This document shows positions 18,401-26,151 of a stretch of DNA of 64,000 nt, one piece after another. The notes below the pieces were generated by a model. It searched no databases, was not told the origin of the DNA, and was given only the letters and a program-made list of their open reading frames with translations. Origin of the DNA: HR10 sp964615335 (GTDB lineage Bacteria; Acidobacteriota; Blastocatellia; HR10); assembly GCA_964615335.1 (NCBI GenBank), contig CAZTMT010000009.1:1-64000 (forward strand). Direction: 5' to 3'. The position numbers and the translations under genes were made by a program. Positions within the stretch are counted from its first letter, which is position 1. The number at the start of each line of letters is the position of its first letter.

Positions 18401-19352
18401 ACGCGTCCTGGTCACCGGAGGAGCGGGATTTCTCGGATCGCACGTTGTGGAGAAGCTGCAAGTGTCGGGCTGTCGCTTCGTCTTCGCCCCTCGGAGCGCT
18501 GAGTACGATCTGCGGGAGAAGAGCGAGATCGTGCGGCTCCTGATGGATACGGTGCCCGATATCATCATTCATCTGGCCGCGCGCGTGGGGGGGATCGAGG
18601 CGAATCGGCGTGAACCCGGACGCTTCTTTTACGAGAACGCGATCATGGGCATTCAATTGATGGAGCAGGCGCGGCTCTTCGGCGTCCAGAAGTTCGTCGT
18701 CGTCGGGACCGTGTGTTCTTATCCGAAGCACGCGCCCGTACCCTTCCGCGAGGACGACTTGTGGAATGGCTATCCGGAGGAGACCAATGCCCCCTATGGG
18801 CTGGCCAAGAAGGTGCTCATCGTGCAGGCGCAGGCCTATCGCCAACAGTATGGGTTCAATGCCATTTCGCTTCTCCCGGTGAATCTTTACGGGCCGCGAG
18901 ATCATTTCGATCTGGAGACGTCGCATGTCATCCCGGCCTTGATCCGGAAATGCATCGAAGCGATCGAAGAAGGGCGGGATCATATTGTCGTCTGGGGGAC
19001 GGGGCGCGCCTCGCGGGAATTCCTCTACGTCGAGGATGCTGCCGAAGCCATCGTCCTGGCGACCGAGCGCTACAACAAACCCGAGCCGGTGAATATCGGA
19101 TCAGGGCAGGAGATCACGATCCGGGACCTCTGCGAGCTGATCATGCGTCTGACGGGCTTTCGAGGGCGCGTCATCTGGGATGCCTCCCGGCCCGAGGGAC
19201 AGCCGCGCCGATGTCTGGATACGCGTCGGGCCGAACGCGAGTTCGGTTTTCGGGCGAAGACGCCTCTGGTCGAGGGATTGGAGCGGACGATCGCCTGGTA
19301 TCGCGCCCATCGTGCGGCTCTCTGCGCGACGTATGAGGTTGCTTATTCTTAA
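18381..19352 (+). CDS. GDP-L-fucose synthase-like epimerase/reductase
   Basis: A 323-residue extended SDR. The NAD(P)-binding motif VTGGAGFLGSHVVEKL is followed by GTVCSYPKHAPVPF, the catalytic NAPYGLAKK and LLPVNLYGPRDHFD. These features resemble GDP-4-keto-6-deoxymannose epimerase-reductases (Fcl/WcaG). The usual partner, GDP-mannose 4,6-dehydratase, is not in this window, so the substrate could differ. The start follows GGAGGAG and overlaps the carbamoyltransferase end by 20 bases. Confidence 0.85.
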   Translation: MSFWANKRVLVTGGAGFLGSHVVEKLQVSGCRFVFAPRSAEYDLREKSEIVRLLMDTVPDIIIHLAARVGGIEANRREPGRFFYENAIMGIQLMEQARLFGVQKFVVVGTVCSYPKHAPVPFREDDLWNGYPEETNAPYGLAKKVLIVQAQAYRQQYGFNAISLLPVNLYGPRDHFDLETSHVIPALIRKCIEAIEEGRDHIVVWGTGRASREFLYVEDAAEAIVLATERYNKPEPVNIGSGQEITIRDLCELIMRLTGFRGRVIWDASRPEGQPRRCLDTRRAEREFGFRAKTPLVEGLERTIAWYRAHRAALCATYEVAYS

Positions 19353-20574
19353 CCAGTATTTTCATCCGGACGTCGCGGCCACCGGTCAGTTGCTGACGGA
19401 GTTGTGCCAGGATCTGGCCCAGCGGCACCAGGTGACGGTGATCACCGGATTCCCGACGTATCATCCTCTGGAGCAGCGGCCCCGGAGACTGTGGATGCGC
19501 GAGCACTACCACGGAGTGAATGTCCTTCGCGTGTATACGTGGAGAGGTTCTCGGACCCGGGGCATCTCGCGCCTGGCGATCTACGTGACGTTCCTTGTCT
19601 CGGCATTTTGGGCGGGCCTGCTGGTACGTCGTCCGGATGTCGTGATGACCTGGACCGATCCGCCCGTGATTCCCATCTTGGGGGGGATCCTTTCGTGGCT
19701 GCGGCGCCGTCCGCTTGTCGTCGTCCTGCAGGATGTCTATCCGGAAGTCGCCGTGCGGGTGGGAGCGTTGCGGAATCCATGGATCATTCGAGGGGTGCAG
19801 GGACTGCTGCGTCTCTCGCTGCGGCGCGCTCAATACGTGGTGACCATTGGCGAAGGGATGAAGCGCCGCGTCCTGGAGAAGGGCATCCCCGCTGAGAAGA
19901 TCGTCGTGATCCCCAATTGGGCTGACGGGCGAGCCATCGTCCCCTGCCCCAAGGACAACCCTTTCTCGCGCGCGCAGGGTTTAGATCGCGCGTTCGTCAT
20001 CCTGCATGCGGGAAACATCGGGCTCGTGCAGGATTTCGAGACGCTCCTTCGATGCGCCGAGAAGCTTCGCGAGCACCAGGCGATGCGCTTTGTCTTCATC
20101 GGAGATGGGGCGAGCAAAAATCGGCTTCGCGAAATCGTGGCGGAGCGCCGGCTGGAGAACGTTCTCTTTCTGCCCTATCAGCCGAAGGAGCACCTGAGAT
20201 ACTCGCTCTCCTGCGGGGATGTCGCGGTGATCCTGGTGAAGTCCGGGATGGAGGGGTACGTGGAGCCGAGCAAGGTCTATGCCATCATGGCCAGCGGTCG
20301 GCCTTTCGTCGCGGCCATCGGCTCGGAGAGCGAAGTTGCGCGCATCGCGCGCGCGCATGAGTGCGGGCGGGTTGTCCCTCCGGGAGACGCGGAGCGGCTG
20401 GCCGAAGCCCTTCTGAGCCTCTACGCCTCCACTGAGGAAAGAGCGCGGCTTGGGCGAAACGGGCGCGCCGCCCTCCTTCAGTTTTATGATCGCTCGATCG
20501 CCGTCCGGAAATACGAGGCTCTCCTCGACATGCTCTGCTCCAGGAGAAGCTCTTCGCCATGCGCGTCCTCTTGA
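19333..20574 (+). CDS. Glycosyltransferase family 4 (WbuB-like)
   Basis: A 413-residue GT-B enzyme resembling WbuB/WcaI-type transferases. It starts MRLLILNQYFHPDVAATGQL. It has DVVMTWTDPPVIP, VVLQDVYPEVA and a donor-binding C-terminal domain with HAGNIGLVQDFETLL and EPSKVYAIMASGRPFVAA. ATG 19333 overlaps the previous gene by 20 bases; longer frames upstream lack similarity. It probably acts early in repeat-unit assembly, since WbuB-type enzymes commonly act on lipid-linked amino-sugar acceptors (family knowledge). Confidence 0.88.
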   Translation: MRLLILNQYFHPDVAATGQLLTELCQDLAQRHQVTVITGFPTYHPLEQRPRRLWMREHYHGVNVLRVYTWRGSRTRGISRLAIYVTFLVSAFWAGLLVRRPDVVMTWTDPPVIPILGGILSWLRRRPLVVVLQDVYPEVAVRVGALRNPWIIRGVQGLLRLSLRRAQYVVTIGEGMKRRVLEKGIPAEKIVVIPNWADGRAIVPCPKDNPFSRAQGLDRAFVILHAGNIGLVQDFETLLRCAEKLREHQAMRFVFIGDGASKNRLREIVAERRLENVLFLPYQPKEHLRYSLSCGDVAVILVKSGMEGYVEPSKVYAIMASGRPFVAAIGSESEVARIARAHECGRVVPPGDAERLAEALLSLYASTEERARLGRNGRAALLQFYDRSIAVRKYEALLDMLCSRRSSSPCASS

Positions 20575-21749
20575 ACATCACGGCCGAGGAGCTGCAGGAG
20601 TGCGGCGGGGATTTCACGCTCTATCGGAACTGGCTCAGACTGAGCGATGAGCGCGTGAGCTTTCGTCTGCTGCCTTCGTGCCGACGGCGGCGGGTGCAGG
20701 CTCTCAGTCGAAAAGTGTGCGAGAAGCTCGTGCGCGTCTGGGAGCCTCTGTCCCTGCGGCGCCGCCTCTATCTGGCCTCGCGATTCCTCCCTCTGCCTCA
20801 GGAGGCCACACGGGACGCCGATCTCATTCTCTCGCACATCCTGTTTCCTGCCCTGAGCGCTCCCCGGGGCATCCCCGTGATCTGGAGTTCACAGGGGATC
20901 GCTCCGGCGAGCTATTATGAGCAGTTCGCCCGCTGGCGATATGAGGACGTCGTGTTCCTCTATCGTTTCCTCGGCCACCAGGCGGATGCGCTTTTGATCG
21001 CGACCCAGAGTGGAGCGCGAGAAGTCCTTCGATGGTGCCCTGAGCTGGAGGAGAAAATCCACGTTGTCCCCGTCCCGGTCTTCGCCCTCCCTGTTTCCGA
21101 GCCGAAGCCCTCTCAGCGCGATCACGTGCTGCGGCTCCTTTTTGTGGGGATGGATCCTGTGCGGAAGGGGCTGCCCGAACTGCTCCGGGCCTATGCGTGG
21201 GTGAGACGCCGATACCCTCGGCTTCATCTGGACATTGTGACCCGACAGGAGGACGCGCACGGGCTCAGAGAAATCTCCGCGCGAATTCCCGAACAGGGAG
21301 TGAGCTGGCATCCGCCCCTGCCGCATGAAGAAGTGCTGGCGCTCATGGCTCGGGCGGACCTTTTCATCTTGCCCACGCGGGCCGATACCTACGCCCTGTC
21401 AGCCGTGGAGGCTATGGCCCACGGCTGCGCGGTGATCGTCTCGCGCATGGACCCTTTGCCGGAACTTTTCCCGGAAGATGACGTGGGGTTCCTCATCGCT
21501 CCCGGGGACAGCCGGGAGTTGGCGCAGCGACTGGAGCTTCTGCTGACCCATCCCGCGCGTCTCCGGCAGATGCAGGCCCGAGCCCGGCAGCAGTATCTGG
21601 CTGTCCATGAGCCTTCGCGCGTCCGGCAGAGGCTTCTGAGCGTCTTCGAGCAGGTGCGCGCTCAAGCGGCCCTAAGACGCTTCCCAGAACGCGGAGTTTC
21701 CACGACTGCCCGGGCGGGTTCGCTCAGGGGGAGGTCCTGGGCCTTTTGA
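20559..21749 (+). CDS. Glycosyltransferase family 4
   Basis: A 396-residue GT-B enzyme. The N-terminal domain is diverged. The C-terminal domain carries LRLLFVGMDPVRKGLPELL and LFILPTRADTYALSAVEAMA, with GCAVIVSRMDPLPEL, typical donor-binding features. It overlaps the previous gene by 16 bases and is the last glycosyltransferase of the long run. About 30 residues at the C terminus are low complexity and may not be folded. Confidence 0.85.
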   Translation: MRVLLNITAEELQECGGDFTLYRNWLRLSDERVSFRLLPSCRRRRVQALSRKVCEKLVRVWEPLSLRRRLYLASRFLPLPQEATRDADLILSHILFPALSAPRGIPVIWSSQGIAPASYYEQFARWRYEDVVFLYRFLGHQADALLIATQSGAREVLRWCPELEEKIHVVPVPVFALPVSEPKPSQRDHVLRLLFVGMDPVRKGLPELLRAYAWVRRRYPRLHLDIVTRQEDAHGLREISARIPEQGVSWHPPLPHEEVLALMARADLFILPTRADTYALSAVEAMAHGCAVIVSRMDPLPELFPEDDVGFLIAPGDSRELAQRLELLLTHPARLRQMQARARQQYLAVHEPSRVRQRLLSVFEQVRAQAALRRFPERGVSTTARAGSLRGRSWAF

Positions 21750-21800
21750 AGGGCCGAGGAATGCTCTCGCCCAAGGGAGGAGATTACGGAAAATGCCCGA

Positions 21801-21829
21801 TTGACCTCACTTTCAGTTTCGGTTACTTT
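21801..21829 (+). promoter_or_regulatory. Putative internal promoter before the third SDR gene
   Basis: TTGACC at 21801-21806, a 17-base spacer and TACTTT at 21824-21829. It lies in the only sizeable gap (105 bases) between 10 kb and 22.8 kb of this locus. Confidence 0.5.
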
Positions 21830-21853
21830 CTTTCGGAATTGATGGAGGAGGAT

Positions 21854-22855
21854 ATGCGGTGTCTGGTCACAGGAGGAGCGGGATTCATCGGTTCGCATCT
21901 GGCCGAAGCGTTGCTTCGCCGGGATCATGCGGTGACGGTCATTGATGACCTCTCGACCGGAGATATCGAGAACATCGAGCCTTTGAAAACGGACGTTCGC
22001 TTCCGATACGTCATTGATACGGTCCTGAATCACCGGCTCATGGCCGAGCTGGTGGATTGGGCCGATGTGATCTTTCATCTGGCAGCGGTTGTCGGAGTGA
22101 AGCGAGTCCTCGCCGATCCCGCTTGTGCGATCCACGTGAATCTGCGCGCGACGGAGATCGTGCTCGAGCTGGCGGCGCGGAAACGGAAGAAGGTCATCTT
22201 CACCTCGACAAGCGAAGTCTATGGCAAGACGTCGAACGTGCCCTTCCGGGAAGAAGACGAAATCGTCCTCGGCGCTCCCCGGTATTTTCGCTGGGGGTAC
22301 GCCTGTTCCAAAGCGATGGGCGAGTTCCTCGCTCTGGCCTATGGGCGCCAATATGGGGTGCCTGTGGTGATCGCGCGCTTGTTCAATACGGTGGGGCCAA
22401 GACAGACGGATCGCTATGGGATGGTCATTCCGACATTCGTCGCACAGGCTTTGCGCGGGGAGCCGATCACCGTTTATGGAGACGGGCAGCAGACGCGTAG
22501 CTTCTGCTGGGTTGGCGACACGGTCCGGGCTCTCATCGCCCTGGCCGAACATCCCGAAGCCGTGGGCGAGGTCTTCAACGTCGGAAGCGACGAGGAGGTC
22601 CGGATCGCGGATGTCGCGCGCCGGGTGAAAGAGCTGACCGGAAGCCCTTCGGAGATCATCTTCGTCCCCTATGACCGGGCATACGGAGAGGGGTTTGAAG
22701 ATATGCCCCGCCGGGTGCCGGATCTGACGAAGATTCAGACGGTGATCGGATTCCGAGCGACCGTCTCCTTTGAAGAGATCCTGCAGCGGGTGATCGCCTT
22801 TCACCGCCAGAGACTGGGTGTCGCCTTTGTTTCTTCCCCCTCTCACGCGGCCTGA
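21854..22855 (+). CDS. NAD-dependent sugar-nucleotide epimerase/dehydratase (extended SDR)
   Basis: A 333-residue extended SDR. VTGGAGFIGSHLAEAL near the start binds NAD. STSEVYG and WGYACSKAMGE hold the catalytic Ser/Tyr/Lys, and FNTVGPRQTDRYGMVIP is typical of the family. It resembles GalE-like and UDP-glucuronate decarboxylase-like enzymes; I cannot fix the substrate. ATG 21854 follows GGAGGAGG and has its own likely promoter. It closes the exopolysaccharide locus and lies 81 bases before glmS. Confidence 0.85.
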   Translation: MRCLVTGGAGFIGSHLAEALLRRDHAVTVIDDLSTGDIENIEPLKTDVRFRYVIDTVLNHRLMAELVDWADVIFHLAAVVGVKRVLADPACAIHVNLRATEIVLELAARKRKKVIFTSTSEVYGKTSNVPFREEDEIVLGAPRYFRWGYACSKAMGEFLALAYGRQYGVPVVIARLFNTVGPRQTDRYGMVIPTFVAQALRGEPITVYGDGQQTRSFCWVGDTVRALIALAEHPEAVGEVFNVGSDEEVRIADVARRVKELTGSPSEIIFVPYDRAYGEGFEDMPRRVPDLTKIQTVIGFRATVSFEEILQRVIAFHRQRLGVAFVSSPSHAA

Positions 22856-22884
22856 GCGCTCTTCCCTTCGATCCTGAGGGCCGC

Positions 22885-22914
22885 TTGACAGCCGCGGGCA
22901 CTTCTGCGTAACGT
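22885..22914 (+). promoter_or_regulatory. Putative glmS promoter
   Basis: TTGACA at 22885-22890 with a weak TAACGT at 22909-22914 (spacer 18). The -35 is perfect and the -10 is poor. A glmS ribozyme is not visible in the short leader. Confidence 0.45.
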
Positions 22915-22936
22915 CCCCTTTCGGAGGGGCGGGATC

Positions 22937-24811
22937 ATGTGTGGGATCATCGGGTACACGGGGCGACGGCAGGCCGTGCCCCTTTTGCTGGAGGGATTGA
23001 AGCGTCTGGAATATCGAGGGTACGACTCAGCGGGCCTTGCTGTCTCCGATTCGGACGGGCATGTGGAGGTCTACCGAGTTCGTGGGAAAGTGAGCCATCT
23101 GGAGGAAGCTCTTCGCGACCGCGGCGTGAGGGGGACTTCGGGAGTCGGACACACGCGGTGGGCGACACATGGGCGCCCGAGTGAGGAAAACGCCCATCCG
23201 CATCGAGATTGCACCGGGCGTATCATCGTCGTGCACAACGGCATCGTGGAGAATTTCCTGGAACTCCGCCGGGAGCTGGAGGAGAAGGGACATCGCTTCG
23301 CCTCGGAGACGGATACAGAAGTTCTCGCGCATCTTGTGGAGCAGGCCTTGCGAGAGGGGGCGTGCATGGAAGCCGCGGTGCGCTCCTGCGTCGAGCAGAT
23401 TCGGGGCCTGTTCGCCTTCGCGATGCTCTGGGCGGAGGAGCCCGGGGTGATCTGGGCGGTGCGGCAGGGGGCGCCTCTGGTCCTGGGACAGGGGGAGGGG
23501 GAGAACTGGGTGGCTTCCGATGTGGCCGCTCTTTTGCCCTTCACGCGGGAGATGCTCTTCCTGGAGGATGGGGAGATCGTTCGCATCACGCCCGAGAGCC
23601 TTCAGGTGAAAGACGGTCGCGGACAGCCCGTGCTCCGGCGCACGCACCGGATCGCGTGGGATCCGGTTCTGGTGGAGAAGGGGGGGTATCGGCATTTCAT
23701 GCTCAAGGAGATTCACGAGCAGCCGCGCGCCGTGCGCGAGACCGTGGGGGCATATGCGGCGCCCGTCTCCGGGGAGATCGCTTTCGAGCAGTGGGGGCTC
23801 ACAGCGCACGATCTCGAACGGGTGACGGAGGTAGTGATCATCGGCTGCGGGACGAGTTTCCATGCCGGGCTGGTGGGGAAGTATCTGCTGGAAGAGCTGG
23901 CCGGAATTCGCGCGGACGCAGACTATGCGAGCGAGTTCCGGTATCGCCGCTGGAATCGCGGGGAAACGTCTTTGGTTCTCGCCATCACGCAGTCGGGGGA
24001 GACAGCCGATACGCTGGCGGCCGTTCGGGAAGCCCGGCGGCAGGGAGCGCGGATCCTGGCCCTCACCAATGTCTTCGGTTCGACGATCACGCGGGAAGCC
24101 GACGGAGTGATCTACACGCAGGCCGGTCCGGAGATCGGCGTCGCCGCCAGTAAAACGTTTCTGGCGCAACTGGCTGTGCTCGAGCTGCTGGCCGTGAAGC
24201 TGGGACGGGAGCGAGGAGTGCTCTCGGAGCCTCAGGCGCGGCGGGTGATTGAAGAACTGTATCGCCTTCCTCTGCGAATGGAACGGATATTGGAGCGAAC
24301 ATCGGAGATCGCCGCTCTGGCTCGGAAGCTCGCGGCGGCGACCAATGCCCTCTATCTGGGACGCCATCTCCTCTATCCGGTGGCTCTGGAAGGAGCCTTG
24401 AAACTGAAGGAGCTGAGCTACATCCATGCCGAAGGATGTCCGGCTGGAGAGATGAAGCACGGCCCTAATGCGCTTCTGGACGAACGCCTGCCGGTGGTCG
24501 TTCTGGCCGCTTACGATCGGACGCACCCCAGGGGGCGAACGCTCTATGAAAAGACGCTGGCCAATATGCAGGAGGTGAAAGCGCGAGGAGCCCCTTTGAT
24601 CGCCGTGGTGAACGAGGAGGATGTGGAAGCCGTGCGGGCGTGTCGGGAGGAGATCGGAGCTGAGGTGATTCCTGTCCCTTCGGCTTCGCTGTGGCTCATG
24701 CCCTTGCTGGCCATTCTCCCGTTGCAGCTTCTGGCCTATGAGGTGGCTCTTTTGCGGGGATGCGATGTGGATCAGCCTCGGAACCTTGCCAAATCGGTCA
24801 CCGTCGAATGA
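22937..24811 (+). CDS. glmS: Glutamine--fructose-6-phosphate aminotransferase (isomerizing)
   Basis: A 624-residue enzyme that makes glucosamine-6-phosphate from fructose-6-phosphate and glutamine, the first step to UDP-GlcNAc. The N-terminal class II glutamine amidotransferase domain starts MCGIIGYTG with the nucleophile Cys2, and has GHTRWATHG and HNGIVENF. Two SIS domains follow: VIIGCGTSFHAG, ITQSGETADTL and ASKTFLAQ in the first, and GRHLLYPVALEGALKLKE with HGPNALLDE in the second. The end LAKSVTVE is canonical. It adjoins the exopolysaccharide locus, which needs amino-sugar donors. GGAGGGGCGGGATC precedes the ATG. Confidence 0.97.
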   Translation: MCGIIGYTGRRQAVPLLLEGLKRLEYRGYDSAGLAVSDSDGHVEVYRVRGKVSHLEEALRDRGVRGTSGVGHTRWATHGRPSEENAHPHRDCTGRIIVVHNGIVENFLELRRELEEKGHRFASETDTEVLAHLVEQALREGACMEAAVRSCVEQIRGLFAFAMLWAEEPGVIWAVRQGAPLVLGQGEGENWVASDVAALLPFTREMLFLEDGEIVRITPESLQVKDGRGQPVLRRTHRIAWDPVLVEKGGYRHFMLKEIHEQPRAVRETVGAYAAPVSGEIAFEQWGLTAHDLERVTEVVIIGCGTSFHAGLVGKYLLEELAGIRADADYASEFRYRRWNRGETSLVLAITQSGETADTLAAVREARRQGARILALTNVFGSTITREADGVIYTQAGPEIGVAASKTFLAQLAVLELLAVKLGRERGVLSEPQARRVIEELYRLPLRMERILERTSEIAALARKLAAATNALYLGRHLLYPVALEGALKLKELSYIHAEGCPAGEMKHGPNALLDERLPVVVLAAYDRTHPRGRTLYEKTLANMQEVKARGAPLIAVVNEEDVEAVRACREEIGAEVIPVPSASLWLMPLLAILPLQLLAYEVALLRGCDVDQPRNLAKSVTVE

Positions 24812-24831
24812 CGTGCGCACCGGAACGAAAA

Positions 24832-24905
24832 TGCTCCCGGCAGGAATCGAACCTGCGGCCTAGCGCTTAGGAGGCGCTCGCTCTATCCAACTGAGCTACG
24901 GGAGC
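24832..24905 (-). tRNA. tRNA-Arg (anticodon CCT)
   Basis: The minus strand folds into a full cloverleaf. The acceptor GCTCCCG/CGGGAGC pairs perfectly. The D stem is GCTC/GAGC, the anticodon stem AGCGC/GCGCT with loop CTCCTAA, and the T stem GCAGG/CCTGC with loop TTCGAAT. The discriminator is A and CCA is not encoded. It begins five bases after the apt stop and probably shares its transcript. Confidence 0.95.
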
Positions 24906-24910
24906 ATCGG

Positions 24911-25432
24911 TCAAGAGGGGTATTTTAGCAGGGAGACGACGCGATAGCCAGCCAAGCGGTCGCGCCCTTTGAGGAACTCCAACTCGATGACAAACCCCAC
25001 TCCGACGACATGACCGCCGAGCTTCTCCACAAGCTGAATCGCTGCCCTGGCCGTTCCTCCGGTTGCCAGCAGGTCGTCAATGATGAGGACGCGATGGCCC
25101 GGTTCGATGGCGTCCTTGTGGATCTCCAGCCGGTCAGTTCCGTATTCGAGCGTGTAGGTCACGCTCTCCGTGGGAGCCGGAAGCTTATTCGATTTGCGCA
25201 TGGGGATGAATCCGGCCCCGAGCTTGTACGCCAGAGCTGGGGCGAAGATGAACCCACGCGCTTCGATCCCCACGACGCGATCAATGCGTTCGCCCCGGAA
25301 CGCCTCCGAGAGAAGATCCACGGTCGTGCGAAATCCCTCGGGATCTTTCAAAAGCGTCGTGATGTCGTAAAAGAGAATGCCCGGCTTGGGGAAATCCGGG
25401 ATCTCTCGGATCAGGCGTTTGAGTTTTTCCAT
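24911..25432 (-). CDS. apt: Adenine phosphoribosyltransferase
   Basis: A 173-residue purine-salvage enzyme that makes AMP from adenine and PRPP. It has IPDFPKPGILFYDITTLL near the N terminus, VVGIEARGFIFAPALA, and the PRPP-binding loop VLIIDDLLATGGTA at about residues 118-131. The ATG at 25432 is chosen because a GGAG site lies eight bases upstream; nine further upstream codons exist. The gene lies 50 bases after acyP and five bases before tRNA-Arg. Confidence 0.95.
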   Translation of the reverse strand: MEKLKRLIREIPDFPKPGILFYDITTLLKDPEGFRTTVDLLSEAFRGERIDRVVGIEARGFIFAPALAYKLGAGFIPMRKSNKLPAPTESVTYTLEYGTDRLEIHKDAIEPGHRVLIIDDLLATGGTARAAIQLVEKLGGHVVGVGFVIELEFLKGRDRLAGYRVVSLLKYPS

Positions 25433-25482
25433 GCGCGTCGCTCCGGATAAAGCGGTCACAAGGCCCTCGGGGAGATCCCCGA

Positions 25483-25758
25483 TCAGAACGCGATGTCGAA
25501 ATGGCGATAGCGACCCGTCGGCTCGAGGACTTCCTCGGTGACCCGGGTCACGCGAGCCGCGGCCGGGCCGCGCTGCAGCTCGCGCGCGAAGGCTTCTATG
25601 GCCTCGGGTTCGCCTTCGGCGACGACTTCCACGCGCCCATCGGGCAGGTTACGCACGTAGCCGACCAGGCCGTGACGCCGGGCCGCGCGAAGGGCGAAGT
25701 ACCGATAGCCCACACCTTGCACAATCCCACTGATCAAAAAACGGCGCGCAATTGGCAT
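25483..25758 (-). CDS. acyP: Acylphosphatase
   Basis: A 91-residue cytosolic enzyme that hydrolyses acyl phosphates. The phosphate-binding loop ISGIVQGVGYR holds the catalytic Arg, and VGYVRNLPDGRVEVVAEG holds the catalytic Asn. ATG 25758 lies only nine bases after the 3' end of tRNA-Pro and has no visible Shine-Dalgarno site. Translation may therefore depend on tRNA processing or begin from a leaderless message. Confidence 0.93.
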   Translation of the reverse strand: MPIARRFLISGIVQGVGYRYFALRAARRHGLVGYVRNLPDGRVEVVAEGEPEAIEAFARELQRGPAAARVTRVTEEVLEPTGRYRHFDIAF

Positions 25759-25767
25759 ACAAACTGG

Positions 25768-25842
25768 TCGGGGCGAGTGGATTTGAACCACCGACCTCAC
25801 GGTCCCGAACCGTGCGCTCTCACCAGGCTGAGCTACGCCCCG
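25768..25842 (-). tRNA. tRNA-Pro (anticodon CGG)
   Basis: The minus strand gives a full cloverleaf. The acceptor CGGGGCG/CGCCCCG is perfect. The D stem is GCTC/GAGC, the anticodon stem CACGG/CCGTG with loop TTCGGGA (G37 as usual in tRNA-Pro), and the T stem GGTGG/CCACT has one G-U pair. The discriminator is A with no encoded CCA. It is the first element behind the minus-strand promoter at 25857-25885. Confidence 0.95.
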
Positions 25843-25856
25843 AAAGCAGATTCAAA

Positions 25857-25885
25857 ATGATACGTCCCTTCCTTCTGATTGTCAA
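25857..25885 (-). promoter_or_regulatory. Promoter of the tRNA-Pro/acyP/apt/tRNA-Arg unit
   Basis: Read on the minus strand: TTGACA (25885-25880), a 17-base spacer, TATCAT (25862-25857). This near-consensus promoter sits 14 bases before tRNA-Pro. No promoter is visible further downstream in the unit. Confidence 0.75.
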
Positions 25886-25932
25886 CGTGCCTACGGAGCG
25901 GGCTTTTGCGGAAAGTCGGGAACATTTTCAGC

Positions 25933-25961
25933 TTGACGAAGATCTTCTCTTCCGCTATACT
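25933..25961 (+). promoter_or_regulatory. Promoter of the beta-helix protein gene
   Basis: TTGACG at 25933-25938, a 17-base spacer and TATACT at 25956-25961. The predicted start site is near 25968, which leaves a leader of about 185 bases before the gene. I see no known riboswitch in that leader, only short weak hairpins. Confidence 0.7.
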
Positions 25962-26151
25962 AGCAGCCAGCCTCGATGACTCGGCGGCAAGAAGTTCTTT
26001 GACAAGGCATCATCACGGCGGAGATGTCACCTCGAATCTTCCGGACTTCGTGTACGAGCACTCGTCTCAGGAGAACATTCTGATCTCGCTCTGAGCAGCC
26101 TGTACGTGTGCGGGCGACGCTGAGCGCATTCTGGAAAGGAGGTGGAGGAAC

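Noticed and set aside
22856..22936. glmS ribozyme
   Set aside because: The space is only 81 bases and shows no ribozyme core; a simple promoter fits.
25752..25979. Short frames overlapping tRNA-Pro
   Set aside because: They translate the tRNA sequence itself; the cloverleaf is complete.
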